Shown here one piece after another: positions 47,457-56,532 of a DNA stretch of 64,000 nucleotides. Origin of the DNA: JAKZVK01 sp965248255 (GTDB lineage Bacteria; Acidobacteriota; Terriglobia; Bryobacterales; UBA6623); NCBI GenBank assembly GCA_965248255.1, contig CBDFIW010000001.1, forward strand, positions 372,001-436,000, read 5' to 3'. The stretch's first letter is position 1, and each line of letters starts with the position of its first letter. The position numbers were made by a program, and so were the translations under genes. A model generated the notes under the pieces. The model was not told the origin of the DNA, made no database searches, and saw nothing but the letters and a program-made list of their open reading frames with translations.

Positions 47457-48938
47457 ATGCCTGTCGCCGCCGCGCCCATCATCATCTTCTGCGTGGTTGG
47501 GTATCTCGTGGTCTGCTTCGGGATCGGCGCCTGGGCGATGCGCCGCACGAAGACCAGCGCCGACTTCTTCCTCGCTGGCAAGAGCCTGGGGCCCCTGGTC
47601 GTGGTCCTCGCGACGATGTCGAGCATCATGAGCGGGTTCGGTTTCGTCGGCGGGCCCGGCCTGGTTTTCGAGTCGGGCGCCAGCTCGTTTTGGATGACCT
47701 TCGCCGCGACCTTCTCCATGCCGCTGAGCGCAACGATGGTCGGCAAGAGGCTGCGGCTGATGGCCGAGAGCCGCGAAATCCTCACGCTGCCCGACGCCGT
47801 GGCGGCCCGTTACGGGGGCCGCTGGCCGCGCTTCGCCATGGCGCTGGCGATCCTGCTCGGCGTGCTTGGCTACCTCGGCACACAAGTGATGGCCATCGGC
47901 CTCGTGCTCGTTGCCGTGCTCGACGTGAGTCTGCCGTTCGCCCTGCTCATCGGGCTCGGCGTACTTGCCTTCTACAGTGTGGCGGGCGGCATCGTCGCCG
48001 GAGTTTATACCGACCTGTTTCAAGGCTTGCTGATGATCGGCGCGTCTCTGGCTGTGTTCTTCTACGCGCTGAAAGCTGCCGGCGGCGTTAACGAGATTGG
48101 GACCACGCTGTGGAACTTGGACCCCGCTTTCCTGGGTCCCTGGGGCGCTCGCGGACCGATGGCCGTCCTGAGCTGGTTCCTCTTGTTTGTGATCGGCGGC
48201 GTCGGCCAGCCGCACGCCATCACCAAGTTCATGATGCTCAAGCGCATCGGCGACCTGCGGTGGAGCGGGTTGTTGACGGGTCCTTGCTACGCGTTGCTGA
48301 CGTTGTTGTGGATCGGTATTGGCGTGTCCATGCGGACCCTGGTCGAGAAGGGCGTGCAAAGCCCGTTGGACTCCCCCGATCTCGCGGCCCCGGTCTTTCT
48401 ACTCAACTACACGCCCGAACTGCTGGCCGGCATCGTCTTCGCCGGGCTGCTGGCGGCCATCATGTCGACCGCCGACAGCTTCTTGAACCTGGGCGCGGCG
48501 GCCGTCGTCCGGGACATCCCGACGGCGCTGCGCGACCGGCCGTTGGAACACGAACTGCATTGGTCGCGAGTGGCGACCGGGGTGTTGCTGGCGGCGTCCG
48601 CCGTTTTCGCTGTCTACATGGAAAACTTGATCGCACTGCTGGGAACGTTTGGTTGGGGGACCTTCGCCGCGGCCATTGTCCCGAGCCTTGCGATCGGGCT
48701 GAACTGGAAACGGGCCAGCGCGGTCGGCTGCGTCGCGTCGATTCTGGTCAGCATCGGCCTCAACTTTACGCTGGAGCTGGGCGCCCGCCACGCGCTCTTT
48801 TCTCTGCCTTACGGATTCAACGTGGGTTGTTTCTCGCTGCTGGTTTCGCTGATCGTCTTCGTGGTGGTTTCCTGCAGAACCTCGCCGGCGGCGCGGCGGG
48901 AGATCCCGGCTGATGTCGAAGCTGCGATGGATGTTTGA
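47457..48938 (+). CDS. Sodium:solute symporter (SSS family)
   Basis: The 493-residue protein has about 13 transmembrane segments and SSS family parts: ADFFLAGKSLGPLVVVLATMSSIMSGFGFVG near the N-terminus (sodium-binding unwound helix), GPGLVFESGASSF, and AGLLAAIMSTADSFLNLGAAAVVRDI in the second half. The ligand is not predictable from sequence. Its 3' part (48065-48938) is copied downstream. Confidence 0.92.
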   Translation: MPVAAAPIIIFCVVGYLVVCFGIGAWAMRRTKTSADFFLAGKSLGPLVVVLATMSSIMSGFGFVGGPGLVFESGASSFWMTFAATFSMPLSATMVGKRLRLMAESREILTLPDAVAARYGGRWPRFAMALAILLGVLGYLGTQVMAIGLVLVAVLDVSLPFALLIGLGVLAFYSVAGGIVAGVYTDLFQGLLMIGASLAVFFYALKAAGGVNEIGTTLWNLDPAFLGPWGARGPMAVLSWFLLFVIGGVGQPHAITKFMMLKRIGDLRWSGLLTGPCYALLTLLWIGIGVSMRTLVEKGVQSPLDSPDLAAPVFLLNYTPELLAGIVFAGLLAAIMSTADSFLNLGAAAVVRDIPTALRDRPLEHELHWSRVATGVLLAASAVFAVYMENLIALLGTFGWGTFAAAIVPSLAIGLNWKRASAVGCVASILVSIGLNFTLELGARHALFSLPYGFNVGCFSLLVSLIVFVVVSCRTSPAARREIPADVEAAMDV

Positions 48939-49118
48939 CCGGAGCCGTGGATCGGGGCTCGGTTTAGGTTCGGTGGATGCATCCGCGCACGGTTCCTAGC
49001 CCCGGCAGGGGCGACTGAAAGTAGCCCACCGCGCAAGCGGTGGCGAGTCAAGTCGCTGGGCCCACCGCAACCGTGCCATCCAACACGACCGAGCCGCGAC
49101 CGGGAGTCCGCGGTCCCT

Positions 49119-49171
49119 CCCAGTTGGCCCTGCGGCGGGCAGCAAGAAGTAGTAGACTTTCCCCGACTTTC
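49119..49171 (+). repeat. 53 bp direct repeat, left copy
   Basis: This begins CCCAGTTGGCCCTGCGGCGG and ends CCCCGACTTTC. A second copy at 50249-50301 differs only at one base (T at 49159 against G at 50289). The two bracket the partial symporter copy, and the second leads directly into the toxin-like ORF. Confidence 0.88.
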
Positions 49172-49173
49172 CC

Positions 49174-50047
49174 TGCGCTGAACGCCGCCGGAGGCGTGAA
49201 CGAGATTGGGACCACGCTCTGGAACTTGGACCCCGCTTTTCTGGGTCCGTGGGGTGCTCGCGGACCGATGGCCGTCCTGAGCTGGTTCCTTTTGTTCGTC
49301 ATCGGGGGCGTCGGCCAGCCGCACGCCATCACCAAGTTCATGATGCTCAAGCGCATCGACGACCTGCGGTGGAGTGGGTTGTTGACGGGTCCCTGCTATG
49401 CGCTGTTGACGTTGTTGTGGATCAGTATTGGCGTGTCCATGCGGACACTGGTCGAGAAGGGCGTGCAAAGTCCGCTCGACTCTCCCGATCTCGCGGCCCC
49501 GGTCTTCCTGCTTAACTACACGCCCGAGCTGTTGGCCGGCATCGTCTTCGCCGGACTGCTGGCCGCCATCATGTCGACTGCCGACAGCTTCTTGAACCTG
49601 GGCGCGGCGGCCGTTGTCCGGGACATCCCGACGGCGCTGCGCGGCCCGCCGTTGGAACACGAGCTGCGTTGGTCGCGAGTGGCGACCGGAGTCTTGCTGG
49701 CAGCGTCCGCGGTTTTCGCGGTCTACATGGAGAGCCTGATCGCACTGCTGGGAACGTTTGGTTGGGGGACCTTCGCCGCCGCCATCGTCCCGAGCCTCGG
49801 CATCGGCCTCAACTGGAAACGCGCCACCGCCGCCGGCTGCGTCGCCTCGATCCTGACCAGCATCGCGCTCAACTTCACCCTGGAACTCAGCGCCCGGCAC
49901 GCCCTGTTTTCATTGCGGTACGGCTTCAACGTCGGCTGCTTCTCGATGCTGGTGTCGATCATCGTCTTCGTCGCTGTCTCTTGCCGAACGTCGCCGGCAG
50001 CGAGGCGGGAGATCCCGGCTGATGTCCAAGCCGCGATGGATGTCTGA
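49174..50047 (+). pseudogene. Partial duplicate of the symporter gene (5'-truncated)
   Basis: The sequence is colinear with 48065-48938 without gaps (874 bp each), keeping the reading frame to the same stop. About 17 of 288 residues differ (for example G/D, G/S, DR/GP, H/R, P/R), with more silent changes, so the copy is not recent. It lacks the first 200 residues, including the sodium-site helices, and has no own start other than a GTG/ATG inside the preceding repeat region. It is probably non-functional as a transporter. Confidence 0.88.
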
Positions 50048-50109
50048 CCGGAGCCGATGTCACGCCCCTCCGGCCCACACGCACCACGACCCGCGACCAG
50101 TTACAAGCC

Positions 50110-50170
50110 GAGTAGCGGCGCCTCACGGTTCACGAATCACGGTTCACGAACCACGAATCACGACCCCGCT
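50110..50170. repeat. Low-complexity CACGAATCACGGTTCACGAA stretch
   Basis: The units TCACGGTTCACGAA and CACGAATCACGA recur several times here. It looks like a short decaying tandem repeat at the end of the duplicated segment. Confidence 0.6.
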
Positions 50171-50248
50171 CCACGACCAACGATTTCACCATTCGCTGCA
50201 CCACCCCAGGCGGACACGAGCCCCCGAAGCGGGCGGCCCAACTATCAG

Positions 50249-50301
50249 CCCAGTTGGCCCTGCGGCGGGCAGCAAGAAGTAGTAGACTGTCCCCGACTTT
50301 C
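50249..50301 (+). repeat. 53 bp direct repeat, right copy
   Basis: Second copy of the repeat at 49119-49171, with one mismatch. Its reading frame (LALRRAARSSRLSPTF) flows into the toxin-like ORF, so the repeat supplies the first 16 residues of that ORF. Confidence 0.88.
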
Positions 50302-50715
50302 TCACAAATCTTTGACCCGCTCTCCGGGCTCAACCAGTTCCTCGACGCTCAGATCTCCATAGGTCCAACCGCGATCGCCAGTGGGCCGCGAGCTACCCTA
50401 CAGACAATACGTAACGGACGGCAGCTACTCACGGCGACCAAGGAGCTGCTCAAGGGACTATCGACAACTACGAAGGGGAATACAACCATCGCCTTCAAAA
50501 GCGGCGGTCTTCGGCAAATGGTTCGCGATTTCAGGGCTTTCGTGACTGGCATGAAGGTTACAAAGGGAGTAAAAACAAAGGGGGCTCTAAGAACATTCAA
50601 GCTCGCAGATGGTTCGTCAGCAGCTATACGCACGTTCAGCAATACGGGCCCTCCTACTCTTCAGGTAACGATCAGGAACGCCTCAGGAGACCTATTCTTC
50701 AAGACAAGATTCTAG
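50254..50715 (+). CDS. Putative orphan polymorphic-toxin C-terminal module
   Basis: The 153-residue ORF begins inside the 53 bp repeat at a TTG with no clear ribosome-binding site, then reads FDPLSGLNQFLDAQISI, similar to the DPxGL junction that precedes variable toxin domains in RHS proteins. The C-terminal half (SGGLRQMVRDFRAF...RTFKLADGSSAAIRTFSN, then GPPTLQVTIRNASGDLFFKTRF) recalls, from memory, small RNase-type toxin tips found on RHS/CDI proteins. There is no delivery domain here, so it may be a silent spare module. The next gene starts 7 bp later and could be its immunity protein. Confidence 0.45.
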   Translation: MALRRAARSSRLSPTFSQIFDPLSGLNQFLDAQISIGPTAIASGPRATLQTIRNGRQLLTATKELLKGLSTTTKGNTTIAFKSGGLRQMVRDFRAFVTGMKVTKGVKTKGALRTFKLADGSSAAIRTFSNTGPPTLQVTIRNASGDLFFKTRF

Positions 50716-50722
50716 ACTCAGC

Positions 50723-51328
50723 ATGAGCACCAGGAAGACGCACACACCGATTATTGACTGCGACGAGATAGAAATCGTCCAACGTCAGGTGGCTGCTTTG
50801 ATCGATGAGAACGGATACTTGCAGCCAGAATGGCTATCGGCGAATGACTGGATCGTTGTACCCATTTGGGGAGATTGCGACGCCACACCGGAGCTGGCGT
50901 TAAGGGCGGCCGCCGTTGCTCGACAGGCCGGGCAGTATTGGTTTATCTCTGCTCTGCCTCCGGGGTCGAGAAGGAGCGTCGCCTCGACTGGTAAGCCCCT
51001 GCCGCTGTACTATCGAGCGCCAGTGTCGGACACGGGCCTAATGGACGTCAGCTGGGAATGGGTGCCGCTCGAGGAACATGTAACGACGACGGAGGACTCC
51101 CGATTCGCCATTGTCAATGCGGTAGACACGTGGTACGTGGTTGCAGGTCCTCAGTCTCTAGTCGAACAGTTGTTGGGATGCACGATCGAAGATGCTTGGG
51201 CTGCCTTTGGTGCCGAAGATGCGCCTTTCGATGATATCGAACTGCCGCGAATTCGAGCTCATTTACGGCAATACAGCCACTTCTTCGGTACGGACGTCAG
51301 AAACACAATAGGCGGCGAGCCCCTCTAG
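50723..51328 (+). CDS. Putative immunity protein of the toxin-like module
   Basis: The 201-residue acidic protein (no signal peptide or membrane span) starts 7 bp after the toxin-like ORF. It has no motif I know. Its size, acidity (many D/E) and position fit the immunity role in polymorphic toxin loci, but this is guilt by location. Base composition is lower in GC than in the neighbours, which fits recent transfer. Confidence 0.45.
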   Translation: MSTRKTHTPIIDCDEIEIVQRQVAALIDENGYLQPEWLSANDWIVVPIWGDCDATPELALRAAAVARQAGQYWFISALPPGSRRSVASTGKPLPLYYRAPVSDTGLMDVSWEWVPLEEHVTTTEDSRFAIVNAVDTWYVVAGPQSLVEQLLGCTIEDAWAAFGAEDAPFDDIELPRIRAHLRQYSHFFGTDVRNTIGGEPL

Positions 51329-51583
51329 TTGCCCGTGGTATTTGGGAGTCGAGCGACGCAACTCTTGATCTTCCCGACCAGGACCACGGTTTGGACTAAA
51401 GTCAAGAAGGCGAACTCGTCCGCAAACAACCCTCCCGTCGGAACATTTACGAAGGTTAGAGCTAGCGGGGATGTGGTTCTTTACAACCCTTTGTCGAATA
51501 CGTTCGCCGTCAGGACCACGGACGGAGTACCGAGGACACTGTACAAGCGGAATCCCGCGAAGCATGGCAGGCCAACGAACTGA
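51329..51583 (+). pseudogene. Remnant of a second toxin-like C-terminal domain
   Basis: In the same frame directly after the previous stop, the DNA encodes about 84 residues with no start of their own. The end reads KVRASGDVVLYNPLSNTF and AVRTTDGVPRTLYK with HGRPTN, similar to the end of BECR-fold nuclease toxins (xxNPxTNTFxVxxxDGxxRTxFKP). It looks like a displaced old toxin tip left after module replacement. Confidence 0.45.
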
Positions 51584-51999
51584 GGATTGGAGGATTGGAG
51601 GGACATCCATGATAGGTATCTGTCAAGGATGGACGCAGTCATCCGGAACCTCCCGTCAGCGGGGGCGCGGTGTTCAGCAGTGACGCTTCGCAGCCCGAGC
51701 GTTTTTGCGAATCAAGTCACAAGGTCAACGAGTCACGTGACCAGACATCCATGTGCGCGCATCGGGTCGCCCCACCTCAGCGGCGGGGGACCGTCGCGGA
51801 AGATTCAGTTTGGATTTTCAGGCCCGCCGGCCTCGAAACAGACAATACGGACGCATCAGAGGTTTCCCCGTAAACTCTCGAGGAAACCCCTTCGCGTAGT
51901 CCCCCACAGGCGAGGACCGGCGGGCAGCTCGTGACACCGCACAGCGTCGGTGAAACTCTTCGTTTCTCCTTGCAACAGAAAAAAAGTAAATTCTCCTCG
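51584..51999. other. Intergenic region
   Basis: No gene is seen. A short tandem GGATTGGAGGATTGGAGG occurs at 51584-51602. The right end may include the IS110 boundary. Confidence 0.4.
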
Positions 52000-53200
52000 T
52001 TACGCCGCGGCCGCCACCCGCGGCACGAACGCTCGGCCGCTGGTGTCCACAGCCCGCAGATATGCCACCAACTTGCGCGCCACGGCCAACGTCGCGCGAT
52101 TGCGCGGGCCGCGCTGCAACTCCCGCTCATGGACGTCGTGCAGCTGCGGGTTCCAGCGCGGCGCGAGTTTCGCCGCCTCGATCAGCACCCGCTGCAAATG
52201 CTTGTTGCGTTGCTTCGACAGCGGTCCGCGCTGCGTTTTGCCCCCCGACTCGCGCTGCGCCGCACATAGCCCGCAGTAACTCACCAGCCGGCCCACCGAA
52301 CCGAAGCGCTCGGGCTCAACGGTCTCCAGCGCCCAACTCAGCGCCGTCACCTCCCCCACGCCGCGAATCGACTGCAAGCGCTCGACGCGTTCCCGCAGCA
52401 GCGGATGGCGCCGCAAGCCGCGCAGTAACTCGTCTTGCAAACGATCGAACATTTCCAGGCTGCCGCGGGTGATGGCGAGCAGTTCGATGACCGACTCGGG
52501 CGTGTCACGCAAGCTGTCGAGATACGAATAGAAATAACGCCGGCCGTGCAGCCGCCGGGCATCGTAGGGTTCGCCGACCTCCATCAGCAGCCCGCTGATC
52601 TTGTTCTTCATGCGGACGGCTTCGCCCAGCAGCAGATTGCGATAGCGCAGTACACGCCGCAACTCGCGCAGGGCGGGCGGCGCCAAGTAGCAGCGTGGCA
52701 GCAGGTCGCAACGCAACAGGTCACTGATCTTGGTGGCGTCGAGACGGTCGTTCTTCTTCTTGCCACAAGCGATGGCCTTGAGCATGGCCGGGTGCGCGAC
52801 TTGCAACTCGCGCGCGAAGGGCTGGAGGTGATCGTGAATCCAACCCGTGAACAGCGTGGCTTCGAGCGCGCCCACCCAGGGGCGCTCGAGGGCTGACGCC
52901 CAAGTGGTCAGGGCTGCGCGGGTGGCCGCGACCTGACCGCGGGCGACGATGGTTCCGTCTTGCGTTTTGATGCAGTAGCTGATGCTTTTCTTATGGACAT
53001 CGAGTCCGATGTAGTAGAGTTCATGCATGGAATCCTCCTGGGATTGGCTCTGAGCCGACCGGCTGGTCGTTCTCAGCATTTTGCCCCCGGGAGGATTCCT
53101 CTTCGCCACTACCTATGCATTGAAACAGAGCCCGAACTCGGGTTGGCAAGGCGACCTCGCGGCGCTGCTCGACGTGGACCAGCGTTACCCAACGATTCCG
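51950..53200 (-). mobile_element. IS110-family element (approximate ends)
   Basis: IS110 elements lack classical inverted repeats, so the boundaries are only guessed as the transposase plus flanking non-coding DNA. Known IS110 elements encode a bridge RNA next to the transposase; the 150-200 bp upstream of the start (53029-53200) is the natural place to look here. Confidence 0.6.
52000..53028 (-). CDS. IS110-family transposase
   Basis: The ATG at 53028 follows AGGAGGATTCC. The 342-residue protein has the IS110 N-terminal DEDD (RuvC-like) domain (YYIGLDVHKKSISYCI, VGALEATLFTGWI, KNDRLDATKISDLL) and a C-terminal Transposase_20 domain (LQSIRGVGEVTALSWALETVEP, GRLVSYCGLCAAQRESGGK). Its Ser nucleophile region is within the C-terminal domain. 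The frame is intact. Confidence 0.93.
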   Translation of the reverse strand: MHELYYIGLDVHKKSISYCIKTQDGTIVARGQVAATRAALTTWASALERPWVGALEATLFTGWIHDHLQPFARELQVAHPAMLKAIACGKKKNDRLDATKISDLLRCDLLPRCYLAPPALRELRRVLRYRNLLLGEAVRMKNKISGLLMEVGEPYDARRLHGRRYFYSYLDSLRDTPESVIELLAITRGSLEMFDRLQDELLRGLRRHPLLRERVERLQSIRGVGEVTALSWALETVEPERFGSVGRLVSYCGLCAAQRESGGKTQRGPLSKQRNKHLQRVLIEAAKLAPRWNPQLHDVHERELQRGPRNRATLAVARKLVAYLRAVDTSGRAFVPRVAAAA

Positions 53201-53687
53201 CTGTGCAACATCCTCCATCGTCGGAACCCCAGTCACAGAATCTTCATCCCACAGAATCAACAACTTAGGGCGAAAACGGCCGATTACTGCAGATCGATGC
53301 GTTACCCTGAGACCGGAGAGAGGGAACGTGACAATCCACGAATGACAACTTTGCGGAAAACCTTGCCAAACCGTGCCAAAAGGCCGACCAGCCGGCGCGG
53401 GTCACCAACGCGGCTATCCAGCCTTGAATGCCGAACGTTGGCTCGGTTCTAGGGTCTTCCGAGGGGCGTCAGGGTTCGTGCCGGACCGCTCCCTGACGGT
53501 CACGGCTCGGTTTCCGCGCTCGTGGTCGTCAGACCTTTATTGCAAACAATGGTTACCGCAAGATCAAACCTGTTGCGACGGGGACTCGCCGCCAGCAAGC
53601 ACGCTCAGAGGACCCAGCAGGTTCCATGGAAGCGCTCCTCGACAGTCGCGGCCCGGCGGGAGGGCGCCTACTCGTTCGGGAGAGGGG
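53029..53687. other. Intergenic region beside IS110
   Basis: No gene is supported. It contains a CCCTGACGG-type partial repeat (around 53490-53512) and possibly the non-coding end of the IS110 element. Confidence 0.4.
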
Positions 53688-54380
53688 TTAGAAAACGCTT
53701 TTGAGGTCTTCGAATCTCTCGAGGACATAGAAGCGGTCCGAGGGCTCGGGGGTTTCTTCGTGCTCCAGACGCCAGGTGCGCACGTGGGGCACGAGCACGG
53801 CGCCGAGGCCGGCCTCAAGGGCAGGGTTGATGTCGGACTTTGGGCTGTTGCCGACCATCCAGGCGTGCTCGGTCTCGATACTGTGCTCTTTGACAACTTC
53901 GCGGTAGCTGGCGACGTGCTTCTCCTTGACGATGCTGCAGCCGTCGAAATAGCGCTCCAAGCCCGACCGGGCGAGCTTTCTCTGTTGTTCGTCCGGGCAG
54001 CCTTTCGAGAACAGCGTCAGGTGATAACGCTCAGCCAGGTAGGCCAGCGTGCTCTCGACGCCTTCAATCAGATCGACGGGCTTCTCGAGGATCCGCAGCG
54101 CAAGCAGCAGAACTTTTTCCAGTTCGTTCTCGGTGACGGGCCGCTCGGCAAGCTGACGGAAGCACTCCTGGAGATTCCGTCCGAAGTTCAACGCGCCGTA
54201 GCCGTTGACCTTGATGGCTTCCGTCTCGATCTCATCGAGCCGATCACGGATCTCGCTGCTGTTGAGCCGCGAATGGCCGAGGAACTCGACGAACTGCGCG
54301 AACGCTTCTTCGAAGTAGATGTTGTTCTCCCACAGCGTGTCATCGGCGTCGACGAGAAGCCAGCGCTGACTCATGGGCAT
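53688..54380 (-). CDS. HAD-family hydrolase
   Basis: The start at 54380 (or 54374) places LLVDADDTLWENN, the DxDx(T) catalytic motif, at the N-terminus. The cap is helical; motif II is LTLFSKG, motif III Lys is in VKEKH, and motif IV is MVGNSPKSDINPALEAG. It is a soluble phosphatase or dehalogenase-like enzyme with unknown substrate. It is followed on the same strand by no close partner; TonB-like gene lies 66 bp upstream. Confidence 0.9.
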   Translation of the reverse strand: MPMSQRWLLVDADDTLWENNIYFEEAFAQFVEFLGHSRLNSSEIRDRLDEIETEAIKVNGYGALNFGRNLQECFRQLAERPVTENELEKVLLLALRILEKPVDLIEGVESTLAYLAERYHLTLFSKGCPDEQQRKLARSGLERYFDGCSIVKEKHVASYREVVKEHSIETEHAWMVGNSPKSDINPALEAGLGAVLVPHVRTWRLEHEETPEPSDRFYVLERFEDLKSVF

Positions 54381-54445
54381 GACGAAGGCGAGGTCAAGAC
54401 GGCGGTGCGAGCGCACCGCGAAGAACGTCGAAGGGCCTCATCCGA

Positions 54446-56395
54446 TCAGTACCGGCGAATCCAACGTTCAGGGGACAGCAGACGGAAGGGTACTTCGATG
54501 ACAGCGTCCACTTCGACCGGAACGCCGGAGCGTGTCGCCGGGTGGAACTTCCATTGCGAAAGTGCTGCGACCGCGCTCTTGTCCAAGCGCTCGTCAAGGC
54601 CTTTCATCACGCGCACCGCACCAACTTGGCCCTCCCTGTCGATCACGGCAAAGAGAGTGACGGTTCCTTCGATGTGCTCGTTGATGGCCGACCGTATGTA
54701 CTTGGGATCGACCTTGAGGCGGGCCGACGGCGCACTGAGGGGCTCCTTCGGGGGGAGCTCCTTTTCGGGTGGGTGCTTGTCCTTTTTCTCGTCCTTGACA
54801 CGTTCGGCGAAGCGGATGATCCAGCTTCCGGCCTGGCTGGTGATGTTGGGCATGTTGATCGCGAGGGCGAAGACGTCACGATCCATGAACAAGATGTCGG
54901 GGTCGTCCGGGGGCGGCACATCCGCCGGTTCGGGCCGGAGGAGGGGCGGACCGCCGAGATCGCGCGTGTTCCGGGACATGGTGAGCATCCGCAACTCGTC
55001 CCGAAGGCTCTGCCCCGCCGGCCGCGAGCGCTGGGACCGCGATCGTCCCCGGACCACGGCGAGGCCGGAGCCCGCCGTTCCGTCGCCGCCTAAGATCGAC
55101 AGGTTGGGCACGCGTAGGGCCGCTGAGTTGACGGGGCCGCCGCCCAACTGTCCGCCCCCGGGACCGCCGTCGGGAGAGGCCGAGAAACGGCCTCGGCGGC
55201 TGCCAATGGGAATGGCGGCTGTGGAGTTGGGATGGGGATCAAGGCCGACGACAACCGCGCCGGACTCCCCTTCGCCCGCAGTGCCTCCGTCCGCGCCAGA
55301 GGCCGAGCCGATCGACCCGTCGGCGGGCCTGCCCGGGACACGAAGGCGCCCTCCGTCCCTCCCATCGGGCGAGCCGATGCCCGGCGGCAGGTCCAGCTTG
55401 TTCAGACTGGCCAACAGCTCACCCGCTTCGGCTCCGCCGGCCTTCCCCAGAACCGACGGCGCCTGGCCGCTCGGCGTGAGCGCGGCGCGTGTGGGTGGGG
55501 CGATCTCTTGCGCCGCCGTTTGATAGCGCAGGAGCGGTGCTACTTGGAATCTACCGAGGTCGAGTTCGGAGTTCCGCGGGGTGTCGATGACGGGTGCCGT
55601 GGGGGCATCCACCGCCTTGACCTCGGGTGCGTCAAGGGCCGTGGGCTCGGTCCAATAGCGCAGTTTCGGATCGTCCTGGAGGGCGGCGAGATCGACCGTT
55701 TCGGCCCTGGTTGGCAGCTCGGGAGCGGCGTCGGCGTCCAACGCCTGGCGCGAGGGTGTTTGCTTCACTGCCTCCCGTGCCATGTATCGAAGCGGATCTC
55801 GCTTCCGCAGGGATTCGAGATCCAGACGTTCGGCCGCGGGGACCGCGAGTTTCGGGGCAGCACCGGCGGACAGCGCCTGCCGCTTGGGCGCGGCCTCTTC
55901 CTGACGCTCTAGCTGAAAGCGTGGCCTGGCGATCTCCGGCGTGCTCCACGCGATCAGGTTGGGCAGAGGCAGATCCTGCTCGATCGTGATCTCGGGCGCC
56001 GGCCCGAGGATCATTTGACGATCGCTGTCGGGATTGGGGTCATTGGCGACGATGGTCTGCCCTTGGGAACGGTGAAGGGCTCTGTCAGCGCCGGCATCCT
56101 TCGCCGGAGTGTTGAGCGGAGCGACGCGTGGCAACTCCTGCTTGGGCGTGTGCCAGGTGAGGCGGTATGGCTCCGCGGCGAGCAGGTCCTCCTCCGAGGG
56201 AATATCTAGCACCAACGGAGGACGCTGCGGGCCGATGGTGGTGAGTGCGCCGACCAGGGCGAGGTGCAAGACGAGCGAGCCGAGGAAGGTATGCACGCGC
56301 CTCTCGATGGAAGCGCGTGGGAGGGCGAACGATATCGGGATCAAGTCCGGGGACCCTTTGCCAGCGGAGGCAGAATCCCTCGTTCGTGCCCGCAT
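54446..56395 (-). CDS. TonB-family protein with long Pro/Ala-rich periplasmic region
   Basis: An N-terminal cytoplasmic basic tail is followed by one membrane span (HTFLGSLVLHLALVGALTTI), a periplasmic region of about 450 residues rich in Pro, Ala and Gly with loose repeats (ALDADAAPELP, AVDAPTAPVIDTP), and a C-terminal TonB domain (VDPKYIRSAINEHIEGTVTLFAVIDREGQVGAVRVMKGLDERLDKSAVAALSQWKFHPA). Ordinary TonB is about 240 residues, so the linker is unusually long. It could energise outer-membrane transport or be an acidobacterial structural relative. Confidence 0.88.
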   Translation of the reverse strand: MRARTRDSASAGKGSPDLIPISFALPRASIERRVHTFLGSLVLHLALVGALTTIGPQRPPLVLDIPSEEDLLAAEPYRLTWHTPKQELPRVAPLNTPAKDAGADRALHRSQGQTIVANDPNPDSDRQMILGPAPEITIEQDLPLPNLIAWSTPEIARPRFQLERQEEAAPKRQALSAGAAPKLAVPAAERLDLESLRKRDPLRYMAREAVKQTPSRQALDADAAPELPTRAETVDLAALQDDPKLRYWTEPTALDAPEVKAVDAPTAPVIDTPRNSELDLGRFQVAPLLRYQTAAQEIAPPTRAALTPSGQAPSVLGKAGGAEAGELLASLNKLDLPPGIGSPDGRDGGRLRVPGRPADGSIGSASGADGGTAGEGESGAVVVGLDPHPNSTAAIPIGSRRGRFSASPDGGPGGGQLGGGPVNSAALRVPNLSILGGDGTAGSGLAVVRGRSRSQRSRPAGQSLRDELRMLTMSRNTRDLGGPPLLRPEPADVPPPDDPDILFMDRDVFALAINMPNITSQAGSWIIRFAERVKDEKKDKHPPEKELPPKEPLSAPSARLKVDPKYIRSAINEHIEGTVTLFAVIDREGQVGAVRVMKGLDERLDKSAVAALSQWKFHPATRSGVPVEVDAVIEVPFRLLSPERWIRRY

Positions 56396-56419
56396 AGGAT
56401 CATTATCGACCACAACGCA

Positions 56420-56449
56420 GTAGGGGCGGGCCCCCGCGCCCGCCCGGCG
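56420..56449 (+). repeat. GTAGGGGCGGGCCCC-type palindromic repeat, copy 2
   Basis: GTAGGGGCGGGCCCCCGCGC followed by CCGCCCGGCG; arms GGGCGGGC/GCCCGCCC. Related to the copies at 28311 and 59211. It lies between the TonB-like gene start and the HNH gene stop. Confidence 0.75.
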
Positions 56450-56532
56450 CTGCTGGGGGCCACGACCGGCACGTCACGATTCAGTGACAGATCGTTGCTC
56501 CGAGCACGGGCCGGCTCGGGGGCCGGCGTTTC

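Noticed and set aside
47310..48359. Long minus-strand ORFs across the symporter
   Set aside because: Gln/His/Arg-rich antisense translations of transmembrane sequence; they recur for the duplicated copy, as expected of shadows.
50100..50180. CRISPR-like spacing of CACGAATC repeats
   Set aside because: Units are 12-14 bp without spacers or a cas gene; a plain tandem repeat remnant.
53373..55523. A 716-residue plus-strand ORF across the HAD and TonB-like genes
   Set aside because: It lies antisense to two clear genes, has a low-complexity Arg/Ser/Pro-rich sequence and no domain; a GC-rich shadow.
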